Assembly: GCA_035457705.1 (NCBI GenBank)
Contig: DATIBD010000039.1
Coordinates: 124,001 to 188,000 of the forward strand
DNA from: DASPGQ01 sp035457705
GTDB lineage: Bacteria; Acidobacteriota; Vicinamibacteria; Marinacidobacterales; SMYC01
DNA: 64,000 nucleotides
Direction: 5' to 3'
Position numbers and translations under genes: made by a program. A model generated the notes under the pieces. It was not told the DNA's origin. It saw only the letters and a list, made by a program, of their open reading frames with translations, and made no database searches. Of the stretch, positions 34,996 to 44,412 are shown piece after piece (the stretch's first letter is position 1; each line of letters starts with the position of its first letter).

Positions 34996-36596
34996 AACAT
35001 ACCGATGAGCTCACGCTGCTTCGTCTTGCCGATGGCGAGCTCTCGCCCGAACGCGAGCGGGCGGCTCGCTCTCACCTGCTCGGTTGCGCGCGGTGCCAGT
35101 CTTCATATGAAACCTTGAAATCGGAGACCGAGTTGATGCGGTCCGCTCTTCGCGGTACGAACGAATGGCTTCCCGATTCGGTCCGACCTGGTACAAATCT
35201 CTCCTGGCTGCTGGCCGCCGCCATCGCCCTCGCGGCGCTGACCATCTCTGCCATTTGGGGCCGTTTGATTCCCGTGGAAGCCTCCGGCGGCGAAGGCTCG
35301 AGCCTGGTGACGAGGCTCCTCATTCGGAGTGTTCTCTTCCGGGGGTGGTCGGAGATGCTCGCCTCCTTGGTGCAGGTGGCTTCGATTCTCGTCGTTGGAT
35401 TCGCCATCGTTGCCAGCGTCTTTTGGGCTTGGCGGAAGCATCGATCCTCACCCGTCGGACTCGGCATCCTGCTCGCAGTTCTCGTCTCGGCGGGCCCAGC
35501 GTCGGGCGCGGTCATTCAGTTGCACGAAGACACGTACGTCCTCCGCGACGACGAGCGTATCGACAACGATCTCGTGATTGCTGCACATCGTGTCACCATC
35601 GACGGCATCGTGGCCGGTGATCTGGTCGTGGTGGCCGAGTACGTCGAGGTGGCGGGACGAGTCGAAGGCGACGTTCTTGGTTTCGCTGGAGAGATCGAGA
35701 TCGCGGGCGAAGTGCGGGGAAGCGTACGGGTGGGCTGCCAGGCCTTACGGATCGAAGGAACCGTGGGGCGAAACGTTACCGCCGCTGGCGAGTCATTGGA
35801 GCTCCTGCCGGAGGCACGGGTCTCCGGCAGCTTCACCGGTGCCGGGCGAAGCATCCTGATCGATGCACCCGTAGGTCGTGATTTTCTCGCTGCGGCCCAG
35901 ACTCACGAGCTCAACGCAAGCATTGGTGGCTCGGCGCGGCTCGCCGGTGAGCAGTTGACGATTGGGCCCGGGGCGGTGATCGCAGGGGAGACGAGGTTCC
36001 ACGGTGGCAATGAGCCCGTGGTCTCGCCCGAGGCCGAGCTCGCCTCACCGGTCGTGTTCGAGAAAGCGGATGGTGAGGATGGCATTCGGTTTCGCCTGCC
36101 GTCGATCACGGCCTTCATCTCCTTCTGGGCGGCCGCGTTCCTGCTCGGTGCGGTGGCCCTCCTGGCAGGCCCCGCCGTTACCGAAGCGGTGACGACCGTC
36201 CACCTTCCGGGCCACACCAAGAGCCTCGTCGTCGGTGTGCTATCGGTCGTCGTCACGCTCACGCTCGGTCTCGTGGCTCTGGTGACGATCGTGGGCATCC
36301 CACTCTCCCTCGTCATCTTCTTCTTGTTGGCGCTCGGGCTCTATCTCGGACAGGCGTACGTGGGTGCTTACATCGGCCGGGAGATTCTGGGCCCCACGGC
36401 AACCATGGGAGAAGTGCTGGGAAGGCTCGCTCTCGGTCTTTTCCTGATTCACCTCGTGGGCACGGTCCCCGTACTGGGATCGATCGTTCGCACGGTCGTG
36501 GCTCTCATGGGGTTCGGCGCCCTCACCCTCTGGGCACTCGACCATCTCCCCCATCGCGCGGTCTCCCCGAGCCGCGAAGCACAATCGACCCCGTGA
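34992..36596 (+). CDS. Zinc-finger anti-sigma-like protein fused to a polymer-forming (bactofilin-like) membrane protein
   Basis: A 534-aa protein. Residues 1-40 form an anti-sigma zinc finger (ARSHLLGCARCQ, HxxxCxxC type). Hydrophobic segments follow near 70-90, 120-145 and 152-172. Residues ~175-350 are right-handed repeat-like strands with alternating Val/Gly (VTIDGIVAGDLVVVAEYVEVAGRV-like), as in bactofilin/polymer-forming domains. The C terminus has four membrane segments (370-520). Encoded with the ECF sigma factor, it probably links envelope state to sigma release. The domain combination is unusual. Confidence 0.8.
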   Translation: MKHTDELTLLRLADGELSPERERAARSHLLGCARCQSSYETLKSETELMRSALRGTNEWLPDSVRPGTNLSWLLAAAIALAALTISAIWGRLIPVEASGGEGSSLVTRLLIRSVLFRGWSEMLASLVQVASILVVGFAIVASVFWAWRKHRSSPVGLGILLAVLVSAGPASGAVIQLHEDTYVLRDDERIDNDLVIAAHRVTIDGIVAGDLVVVAEYVEVAGRVEGDVLGFAGEIEIAGEVRGSVRVGCQALRIEGTVGRNVTAAGESLELLPEARVSGSFTGAGRSILIDAPVGRDFLAAAQTHELNASIGGSARLAGEQLTIGPGAVIAGETRFHGGNEPVVSPEAELASPVVFEKADGEDGIRFRLPSITAFISFWAAAFLLGAVALLAGPAVTEAVTTVHLPGHTKSLVVGVLSVVVTLTLGLVALVTIVGIPLSLVIFFLLALGLYLGQAYVGAYIGREILGPTATMGEVLGRLALGLFLIHLVGTVPVLGSIVRTVVALMGFGALTLWALDHLPHRAVSPSREAQSTP

Positions 36597-37051
36597 TCCG
36601 AACGATTCAGGAGTTCTTCAGCGCGAGAATCGTCTATGACGACGCGCCGGCGGACTCGCTGGAAAAGAGATTGCAGCTGGCGACTGCCGCGTTGTTGATC
36701 GAAGTATCTCGAGCGGACTTCGAGCTAGCCGATGGAGAGCGCTACGCGATCGTGCGCGCGCTCCAAAAGAGCTTCGGACTGTCGGCCGACGAAACACGAG
36801 AGCTCGTCGCCTTGGCTGAGATCGAAGTCGGTCAATCCATCTCGCTCTATCAGTTCGCGCGCCTGTGCGACAAGGGATTCACTCCCGAGCAGAAAAAGCA
36901 TATCGTCGGGCTTTTGTGGGCGGTCGCCTTCAGCGACGAGAGGCTGGACGAGGGCGAAGAATACCTGATCCGAAAGATCGCGAAGCTTCTCCACGTATCC
37001 CACCGGGATTTCATCGACGAGAAATTGCGCGCGAAAACATCCAAATCCTAG
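36593..37051 (+). CDS. TerB-like protein
   Basis: A 152-aa all-helical protein of the TerB/DjlA-N type: LATAALLIEVSRADFELADGE and LLWAVAFSDERLDEGEEYLI, two related halves with the acidic metal-binding residues typical of the fold. Function in the family is unclear despite the tellurite name. GTG start overlapping the previous stop by 4 bases, so it belongs to the sigma operon. Its last 4 bases overlap the convergent leuB stop. Confidence 0.85.
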   Translation: MIRTIQEFFSARIVYDDAPADSLEKRLQLATAALLIEVSRADFELADGERYAIVRALQKSFGLSADETRELVALAEIEVGQSISLYQFARLCDKGFTPEQKKHIVGLLWAVAFSDERLDEGEEYLIRKIAKLLHVSHRDFIDEKLRAKTSKS

Positions 37052-38121
37052 CCCGTTTCGCGCGAGACGTAGTCGGCTACGAAATCACCCACGTCGCTCG
37101 TCGAGAAGGCCCGATCGCCCGCGAGATCCGCAGTAACTCGCGCCGTATCGAAAGCGGCAGCGATTCCCTTCTCGACGAGCCGAGCCTCAGCTTCCAGCGA
37201 GAAGCTGTAGCGGAGCATCATCGCCAAAGATGCGATGGCCCCAATCGGGTTGGCGAGACCGCGCCCAGCGATATCCGGGGCCGATCCGTGGACCGGCTCA
37301 TACAAACCCACCTTCCCTCCGATGCTGGCCGACGGAAGGAGTCCGAGCGAGCCCGCGAGCATGGAGGCCTCGTCGCTCAGGATGTCGCCGAAGAGGTTCG
37401 CCGTGAGGAGCACATCGAACTGTGCCGGCCGGGCCACGAGCTCCATTGCCGCTCGGTCCACCAGCATGTGGTCGAGCTCGACGTCGGGAAAATCGCCGGC
37501 CGTCTCGCTTACCACCTCGCGCCAGAGCTTGGATGTCTCCAGGACATTGGCCTTGTCGACGGAGGTGACGCGCCCCCGACGGCCCCGGGCGGATTCGAAG
37601 GCGACCCGCGCCACTCGCTCGATCTCTTTCGCGGTATACACCATCGTGTTGACCGCTCGGCGTTCGGGCCCCTCGCCGCTCACGCCCCTGGGCTCGCCGA
37701 AGTAAAGGCCCCCGGTGAGCTCCCGTACGATGAGCAGATCCACGCCTTGGAGCACCTCGGGGCGGAACGGTGAGCGGGGCGATACGAACGTCGACACTAC
37801 CGGCCTGAGGTTCGCGAAGCTCTCGATGAGCCGCCGGAGCCTCAAGAGAGCCGCCTCGGGGCGTCGGCTGGGTGGCAGGTGGTCATGTTTGGGATGTCCC
37901 ACAGCTCCGAGGAGGATCGCGGGTCTCGAAACGCAGGCTTTGCGAGCTTCATCGGGGAATCCGTCGCCGGCCTCCTCGAGACCTCGCGAGCCGAAGGGAA
38001 ACGCTTGGGAGTCGACCTGGTGCCCATATCGCGAAGCGACGGCGTCGAGAACCTTCGTCGCCTCGGCGACGACTTCGGGTCCGATGCCATCTCCCGGCAA
38101 GACGGTTATCGAGATTCTCAT
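37048..38121 (-). CDS. leuB: 3-isopropylmalate dehydrogenase
   Basis: A 357-aa enzyme oxidising and decarboxylating 3-isopropylmalate in leucine synthesis. It has ITVLPGDGIGPEV, LLIVRELTGGLYFG, SVDKANVLETSKLWREVV, LLTANLFGDILSDEASMLAGSLGLLPSAS and LYEPVHGSAPDIAGRGLANPIGAI, all diagnostic. The ATG has no clear ribosome site and lies 18 bases after the U-tract of an intrinsic terminator, so expression must depend on read-through. No other leu gene is in the window. Confidence 0.96.
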   Translation of the reverse strand: MRISITVLPGDGIGPEVVAEATKVLDAVASRYGHQVDSQAFPFGSRGLEEAGDGFPDEARKACVSRPAILLGAVGHPKHDHLPPSRRPEAALLRLRRLIESFANLRPVVSTFVSPRSPFRPEVLQGVDLLIVRELTGGLYFGEPRGVSGEGPERRAVNTMVYTAKEIERVARVAFESARGRRGRVTSVDKANVLETSKLWREVVSETAGDFPDVELDHMLVDRAAMELVARPAQFDVLLTANLFGDILSDEASMLAGSLGLLPSASIGGKVGLYEPVHGSAPDIAGRGLANPIGAIASLAMMLRYSFSLEAEARLVEKGIAAAFDTARVTADLAGDRAFSTSDVGDFVADYVSRETG

Positions 38122-38139
38122 TGCGGCGTGGATGGTACC

Positions 38140-38172
38140 AAAAAAATCGAGGGGCGCCTGAAGGCGCCCCTC
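38140..38172 (-). terminator. Intrinsic terminator directly upstream of leuB (attenuator candidate)
   Basis: Read on the minus strand: GAGGGGCGCC, loop TTCA, GGCGCCCCTC, a perfect 10-bp GC-rich stem (38172-38149), then GA and seven U residues (38146-38140). It is oriented to stop minus-strand transcription coming from the promoter near 38388-38416, before leuB. Confidence 0.88.
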
Positions 38173-38382
38173 TCGTGTTCCGGCGAGAATGCCAAAGGCG
38201 TTTTATGTGGAGTTGTTTAGGACGAGGTTAATTATTTTGTAGGATGAATATGCGGGTTCGGTCGATGGATGGATTGGGCCCAGCTTCTCCAATAAACTGA
38301 GCCCGAAGTGGACCCTCAGCAACGTGCCCTCACCGGCTGCACATAAAAAATGCATCTTATAAGAACTATTGTGTGTTGGGTA
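38173..38382 (-). ncRNA. leuB leader RNA candidate (about 240 nt to the terminator)
   Basis: The predicted minus-strand transcript begins near 38382 and runs to the terminator before leuB. It contains a hairpin with arms GGGCUCAG (38304-38297) and CUGGGCCC (38283-38276). One pair is U-G on the minus strand but an unpaired C/A on the plus strand, favouring a minus-strand RNA. A possible 50-codon frame from an ATG at 38355 to a TAA at 38205-38203 contains nine Leu codons but has no clear ribosome site. No T-box or known riboswitch motif was recognised. Confidence 0.6.
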
Positions 38383-38387
38383 TCAGC

Positions 38388-38416
38388 ATACTAAACGCGA
38401 CTTCGTGTCGTGTCAA
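38388..38416 (-). promoter_or_regulatory. Sigma-70 promoter for the leuB leader
   Basis: Read on the minus strand, a perfect TTGACA (38416-38411) is followed after exactly 17 bases by TAGTAT (38393-38388). The spacer holds a small inverted repeat, CGAC-ACGAA-GTCG, that could be an operator. This is one of the best consensus promoters in the window. Confidence 0.75.
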
Positions 38417-38820
38417 GCCGAAAAAACCGACTACGAGCATAAACCCCGCAAGGCATTATCTCTAAACGAGTTACACCCTCGCCGCCACCTTGCGGGTTAA
38501 CCCGCTCGTAATTTCAAACAGAACAAGTAGATTTTTCACTTAGAGATATCTACCTCGAAGCGCCGACCGGTTTCCTCGATAGGTTCCGGCTGCGACGCCC
38601 GCCGCCGCACCATTCCCCGAGGCCGGGACAATGAGCGAAGGACCGCCTTCCCTCGTTTCTTCTCGCCTTTTTTCGTAAAATTCTTGGCAAGAGCCAATCA
38701 AGGCCTCTTTCACCACAACCGACTGAAGGAACACCACCGAATTCGATGCACGTGTACCGGTAGCAACCCTATCGGGAACGCAAGGCTGCCTGCCCCGAGC
38801 GCTGTGAATAGGAGGACCGA
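38417..38820. other. Intergenic region with a structured AT-richer block
   Basis: No gene is supported in this ~400-base stretch. Between 38443 and 38555 there are nested inverted repeats: TATCTCTAA (38457-38465) / TTAGAGATA (38540-38548), ACGAG/CTCGT inside them, CCCGCAAGG/CCTTGCGGG, and the perfect palindrome GCGGGTTAACCCGC (38492-38505). The pairings are partly exclusive. A small TTGGC-aaga-GCCAA stem lies near 38685. The right end carries an AGGAGG ribosome site for the relic starting at 38821. Confidence 0.6.
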
Positions 38821-41800
38821 ATGCTCGCGTTCCTGACGACCGTCCTTTCCTTCCCCACGGTCGTTTTCACGGTGCTGTTGGGCCTCACCCTGCTTTACTG
38901 GCTCGTGGTGATCGCCGGCGCCGTCGATCTCGATTTTTTGGATGGTGTGGTCGGACTCGACGACGCGCAGATCCTTCACGCGAAGCTGGGCACGCTCATC
39001 GTCATGAAGGTGCTTCCCTATCGCGAGCACGAGTGGCGATATCTCGTCTTCAACACGCGCACGAAACGGGTCGATCGGATCGACGCCATCGGCCAGGCCT
39101 GCGTGCAGCTTCCCGAGGACCACGGGATCATCTTCCCCGGCGGCTATTACCTGAAGAGCGGTGAGACGAAGACCTTCGACCGCCAGATCGAGAAGATGGA
39201 ATTTCTCAAGCGAATCCGCTCTCCCAACGGGGAAGACGTTCTTTATTGCTTCCACGAGCGCGGGTCGGGCCGCTCGATATTGCTGCCGTATAACCTCATC
39301 CGGAAGGAGGTCGACAACCCGCTCGGTTGCCACGGCTTCAGCCTGTACCCCGATGGCACGCTGGTGATATTCCGCGGTGAATCGGACGAGCCCAAGCGGG
39401 TTCACACGATGCAGGTCTGGCGCACACCCTTCCTGAGCGAGGAGCACGTCAAGACCAAGCCGCCGACGGGCTCGTCCTGGAGAACGTTGGAAACGCCGAC
39501 CTCGTCCGCGGGATCTCGGATCTCTTGGGCATCCGTCGCATGGTCCACGAGCAGGAGCCGACTCGCCAGAAATATGAGGACCTGGTGACGGCTTGCTCGC
39601 GGACCACCGACGGCTACTACTGGCTCGAGCACGAGGAGGTCGCAAACCTCCTCTCGGCGGTGCGTGACGTGCACGCCACCGCCGAGGCGATCATCGACGA
39701 GTTCGAGAAAGTCGAAGCCCTTCGGGCCGAGGCGGGGAAGGCCTTCTCTGCCGCCGAGGAAACGGTCGCGACCATCTTTCGCGAGATCGCTCCGGATTCC
39801 TGGACCTCCATCGATCAATACGTCGATTGCCTGAGTCAGCTGCGGTCGGCCCGAGGACACCTCATAACACTCCGGGAAACGCGCTACATCGATCTGGCCG
39901 GTGTCGAGTCGCTCGAGCAAAGAATCGTCGAAAATTTCGACGCCAACAGCGAGCGCGCGGTGAAGTTTCTCCTCGGTGAAGGAGCACTCGCCCCCTACCG
40001 AGCGCGAGTGGCCGAGCTCGAGGCGCCCGACCTCGCCAAGGTAACGCACGCCGAAGCCCACCGGCGGGCGCTCGAAGAGCTCGCCGACCGCCTGGATCTT
40101 CTGACCGAGGTGGTGGGGTCGCTCGAAATCGACGACGCCACCGTTCGCACCGACATACTCTCCGACATCTCCGAGATCCTCGGGAATCTGAACCGCGGCC
40201 GCGCGCTCGTGGCTAACCGGAAGAAAGAGCTCCTTTCCAAGGAAGGAGTCGCTGAGTTCGGGGTGCAGTTCCGGCTTCTGAGCCAGAGCGTGGCAAGTGC
40301 GCTCGGGCTCGCCGACACTCCCGAAAAATGCGACGAGCAGCTCTCGAAGCTGATGCTGCAGCTCCATGAGCTCGAGACAAGATTCTCAGAGTTCGACGAG
40401 TTCGTAACCGAGCTCACGACCAAGCGAGAGGAGATTTACGAGGCCGTGGCCTCGAAGAAACAGGCCCTGGTCGATCAGAGAAACCGCTGCGCGCAGACGC
40501 TCGTTCCAAGCCGCCGAACGAATACTGGGAAGCGTCTCGAGACGCGCCGAGTCATTCGAGACCACGGACGCGTTGAACGCCTTCTTCGCCTCCGACCCGA
40601 TGGTGGCGAAGCTTCGGCGAACGGCGAACAATCCGCGCGATCTCGGCGACTCGGTTCATGCGGACGAGATCGAGGGTCGGGTCAAGGCAGCCAAGGAGAA
40701 CGCCTCGCGAGGCCTTCGTGACCGGCAGGAGATCTACGAGGAGGGTCAGAACGTCATCAAGCTCGGGCGGCACCGGTTCAGCGTCAACACCCAGCCGCTA
40801 GAGCTCACCATGGTTCCGAAAGATGCGGGAATGACCCTCCACCTCACAGGCACGGGATTCTACGAGCGAATCGAGGATCCCGAGTTCGTGAGAACGCGAG
40901 AGTACTGGGCCCAGGAGCTCGTTTCGGAAACGAGGGAAGTCTACCGGGGAGAATTCCTCGCCTATTCGATCTTCGCCGATGCCGAGCTCGGTCGCGGCGA
41001 CCTGATCGTCCCCAAGCTCCACGAGGCCGCTCTCCACGACGGAGACCTGCTCCGCCTCGTTCGCAACTACGCTTCTGAGCGTTATGACGAAGGCTACGAG
41101 CGCGGGATCCACGACGCCGACGCGACCAAGATTCTGGAGAAGCTGCTGCGAATGCGGGATACGGCCGATCTCCTTCGTTACGCGCCGTCGGCGCGTGCCC
41201 TGGCAACGATGTTCTGGGCGATCTATCCCGAGCGTAAGAAGCGCTCGCTCTGGGAGAGTGAGGCGAGGAGCCTCGTGCGATTGCGATCGCAGTTCCAGAA
41301 GGCGGCAATGGCGCGGCTTCACGATGAGCTCGACCAGGCGATCGTCGAGCACCTTTCCAGCCTTGGGATCGCGACCTCGCTCGTGGACGTCCGGGGCGCA
41401 GGGGCGTACCTTCTCGAGGAGATCGCGCGTCAGCCTCCGAAGTTCGTCCTGAGCGCCGAAGCCGACGCGCTCTTACGCCGCTTCGACGGGTTCCTGCACG
41501 AGGCGGGTGGCGAGCGCGATCTGGAGCAGGACTTGAGATCGCTTCGCGACGAGCCGGCGCGCGCCTTCCAGCTGGCCCGGACGTGGATGGCCGCTTTTCT
41601 CGCGGGAGAAGACACGCGTTTCGCCGACGAGGCGGTCGTAGCCCTCTTGTACCAGGGCACGGTGAGCCGAGAGGTCTCAAGCGCCCAGGCAACCACCGAG
41701 GTCGAGGGCTACTCGGAAACCATCCGCGGATCGTGAACGGTCGAATGATCCTGCGCCTCGACGAGCTTCTGGGGCGGGTTGATCATTTCCGGCAAGAGCG

Positions 41801-43525
41801 CGTGTCGGGGGTTCCGCGAGTTTCAGAAGTCTCGGCACGCCGTACTGGTGCGGGAGAACGAGAGGCTCCGCCTCGAGGAGTACAAGCCTCGGGTCATGTC
41901 CGCTTTCGTCAGGAACCGGCTCATCAACGATGTCTACCTCCCCCTCATCGGCGACAACCTGGCCAAGCAGATGGGAGCTCTGGGTGAAGGGAAGCGGACC
42001 GATCTCATGGGATTGCTTCTTCTCGTCTCTCCCCCGGGCTACGGCAAGACGACGCTGATGGAGTACCTTGCGAGCCGGTGGGCCTCGTCTTCATGAAGAT
42101 CAACGGCCCCGCGCTAGGTCACTCGGTGACATCGCTCGATCCCGCCGGAGCTCCCAACGCGACAGCGAGGCAGGAGATCGAGAAACTGAACCTGGCGCCC
42201 GAGATGGGGAACAACGTTCTGCTCTACGTCGATGATATCCAACATACCCATCCCGAGTTTCTCCCGAAGTTCATCTCCTTGTGCGACGCCCAGCGCAAGG
42301 TCGAGGGAGTATGGAAGGGGCGGACTCGAACCTACGACCTGAGGGGCAAGAAGCTCGTCGTCTGTATGGCGGGCAACCCCCACACCGAGTCGGGAGCCAA
42401 GTTCCAGATTCCCGACATGCTCGCCAACCGCGCCGATACCTACAATCTGGGCGATATCCTGGAAGGTAAGGACGACCTCTTTGGGCTCTTCTACATCGAG
42501 AACAGCCTGACATCGAACCGCGTCCTCGCTCCCTTGACGACGCGGGATCCGGGCGACGTCGACAAGCTGGTACGCATGGCTCGAGGCGAGCCGATTCAGG
42601 TCGACCAGCTGTCTCACCCCTACTCGGCGGTCGAGCTATCGGAGATTCTTTCGGTACTCGAGAAGCTCGTACGGGTGCAGCAGACGCTCCTACGCATCAA
42701 CCAGCAGTACATTCTGTCCGCCTCCCAGCAGGACGCCTACCGTACCGAACCTCCGTTCAAGCTTCAGGGAAGCTATCGGAACATGAACAAGCTCGCGGAG
42801 AAGATCGTTGCGGCGATGGACGACGAGGAGCTCGAGACCCCGATCGACGACCAAGTCCCAGACCCTCACCGGCGCGGAAGAAAACCTCCTGAAGCTGGCC
42901 GAGATGAGGGGCCGAATGACGCCCGCCCAAAGGCAACGGTGGGAGGAGATCAAGAAGGGCTTCGTCCGCATCCAGCGGATGGGAAGCTCGGCCGACGACC
43001 CCGCGAGCCGGTTGACCGGTCAGCTCAGCATCGTCTCCGAGAGGCTCGAGGACATCAGCGAGAGCATCAGAGCGCGCCGTCGAGGAAGCCGCCTCGAGAT
43101 CTGCCGATGGGCTCGATCCCGACATCAGCGCCTTTGCCGCGGCTCCACCGCCCGTGTCGACGCTGGACGTGAAGCTCGACCTGGCCCCCTACATCGAAAA
43201 GCTCCATGAGGTCTTGGATGCCATTCGAAACGGACAAAAACAGGTGGGGGTGGTCGAGAGGGAGCCCGAGGGCCCACCGCCCGACTACGAGCTGATCTCC
43301 CGGGAGGCCTATCTCATCGAGGGAACACTCATTCCCCTCGTCAAGTTCATGGCCCATCGTTTCCGCGGATACCGTGGCGTCGACGACCCGAAGTTGAAAC
43401 AGCTCATCTCGAAGCTCGAGCACGTGGACGACATTCCCGAGCTCGTCGATGCGCTCCAGAAGGTCAACGTGTCCGCGCTCGCGAACATGACCGATGTGGT
43501 AGACGACCCCGAGGCACAATCGTGA
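38821..43525 (+). pseudogene. DNA-repair-ATPase-like (DUF3686/AAA) gene, chimeric at its start and broken by about seven frameshifts
   Basis: One long homologous protein is spread over successive frames: 38821-39473, to 40503, to 41706, to 41805, to 42074, to 42850, to 43067, and on to the stop at 43525. The first ~45 residues (FLTTVLSFPTVVFTVLLGLTL) look like the start of a small membrane protein often found near this ATPase, joined at LDDAQ to the middle of the ATPase; its N-terminal part is missing. Walker A SPPGYGKTTL (near 42030) and Walker B LLYVDDIQH (near 42225) survive. Some shifts fall in short G runs. Non-functional unless these are sequence errors. Confidence 0.75.
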
Positions 43526-43563
43526 CCGTGTTACGATCGGCTTTCCGATAAGGGGGTGACTCA

Positions 43564-43815
43564 ATGGGACTCTTTGCGCGCATCAAAGCCGTCTGGTATG
43601 CCTTGCTCAACAAGTCCGTCACCGAAATGGAGGACAGGCATATCATCGCCCTCGCGGAGACGAACTTCCAACAAGCCACCGAGCGTTTGAAGGAGGCGCG
43701 GCAGGGTCTAATCAACTACCAGGCGCTCGTGCTGAAGGTGCAGCAGCAAGTCGATGGAGAGAGCTCCCGAATCACCACCCGGATTCAGGATATCTCGGCT
43801 TCGCTTCGACAATGA
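43564..43815 (+). pseudogene. PspA/IM30-like fragment (83 aa)
   Basis: It opens MGLFARIKAVWYALLNKS, like PspA, followed by a coiled-coil helix, but ends after 83 residues where PspA proteins have about 220. AGGGGGTG precedes the ATG. Its stop overlaps the ykgJ start (AATGA). It follows the broken ATPase gene, with which PspA-like genes are often found, so both look like remains of one membrane-associated locus. A genuine short helical protein cannot be excluded. Confidence 0.55.
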
Positions 43816-44330
43816 AAGACGGGCCGGGCCGAAGATCGGTGAAGCGTATCGCTCTCGTCCTCTTCGACCTCAGACTCGGTTTTCACCGGGCCTACGCGCG
43901 GAGGGCGGGCGACATCCGCTACGAGCTCGGCGGCGCCTGTGCTCGCTCCGGACAATGCTGCGAGGCGCCGGCAATCCAGGTGGGGAAGCTCACCTGGCAC
44001 GTCCCGCTCTTTCGCAGGCTATTCCTGTGGTGGCACGAGCGGGTCAACGGTTTCCTTCTCGAGGGACTCGATCGAGCCTCCCGGGCTTTCGTCTTCCGCT
44101 GCACGCATTACGAGCGGGATTCGAGGCGATGCGACTCGTACGATTCCCGTCCGGGGATGTGCCGGGACTATCCCTTGGTTCTCCTGGAGCAAGCCAATCC
44201 CCTGCCTTTCGAGCGCTGCGGATTCAAGGTTCTGGCTCTCAATCGAGAGAAGCTTTTGCGCGCGCTGGAAAAGCAATCCCTGGAGCCCCACCAAATGGAG
44301 AAGCTCAGGAAAGGGCTCAACCTCGAGTAG
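43812..44330 (+). CDS. YkgJ-family cysteine-cluster protein
   Basis: A 172-aa protein with the zinc/iron-cluster pattern of the YkgJ (UPF0153) family: GGACARSGQCCEAPA near residue 40, FRCTHYERDSRRCDSYDSRPGMCRDYPL near 100, and ERCGFK near 140. The eight-Cys arrangement suggests a bound metal or cluster; function unknown. The ATG overlaps the PspA-fragment stop. Followed by a DUF502 gene after about 80 bases. Confidence 0.85.
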   Translation: MKDGPGRRSVKRIALVLFDLRLGFHRAYARRAGDIRYELGGACARSGQCCEAPAIQVGKLTWHVPLFRRLFLWWHERVNGFLLEGLDRASRAFVFRCTHYERDSRRCDSYDSRPGMCRDYPLVLLEQANPLPFERCGFKVLALNREKLLRALEKQSLEPHQMEKLRKGLNLE

Positions 44331-44412
44331 ACCGAAGAAGAGGATCTTGCCAAGGCACCCCCGGCACGTTAATCTTGAATTAGTACCCGACAGTGTATCT
44401 TTCCCGGGGCTC

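Noticed and set aside
38122..38382. T-box or known amino-acid riboswitch before leuB
   Set aside because: The conserved T-box antiterminator sequence (GGTGGNACCGCG) and other familiar riboswitch cores are not present; only a generic leader/terminator is supported.
38540..38737. A 65-codon minus-strand frame in the leuB upstream region
   Set aside because: No ribosome site, no motif, and it overlaps structured intergenic DNA; insufficient support.
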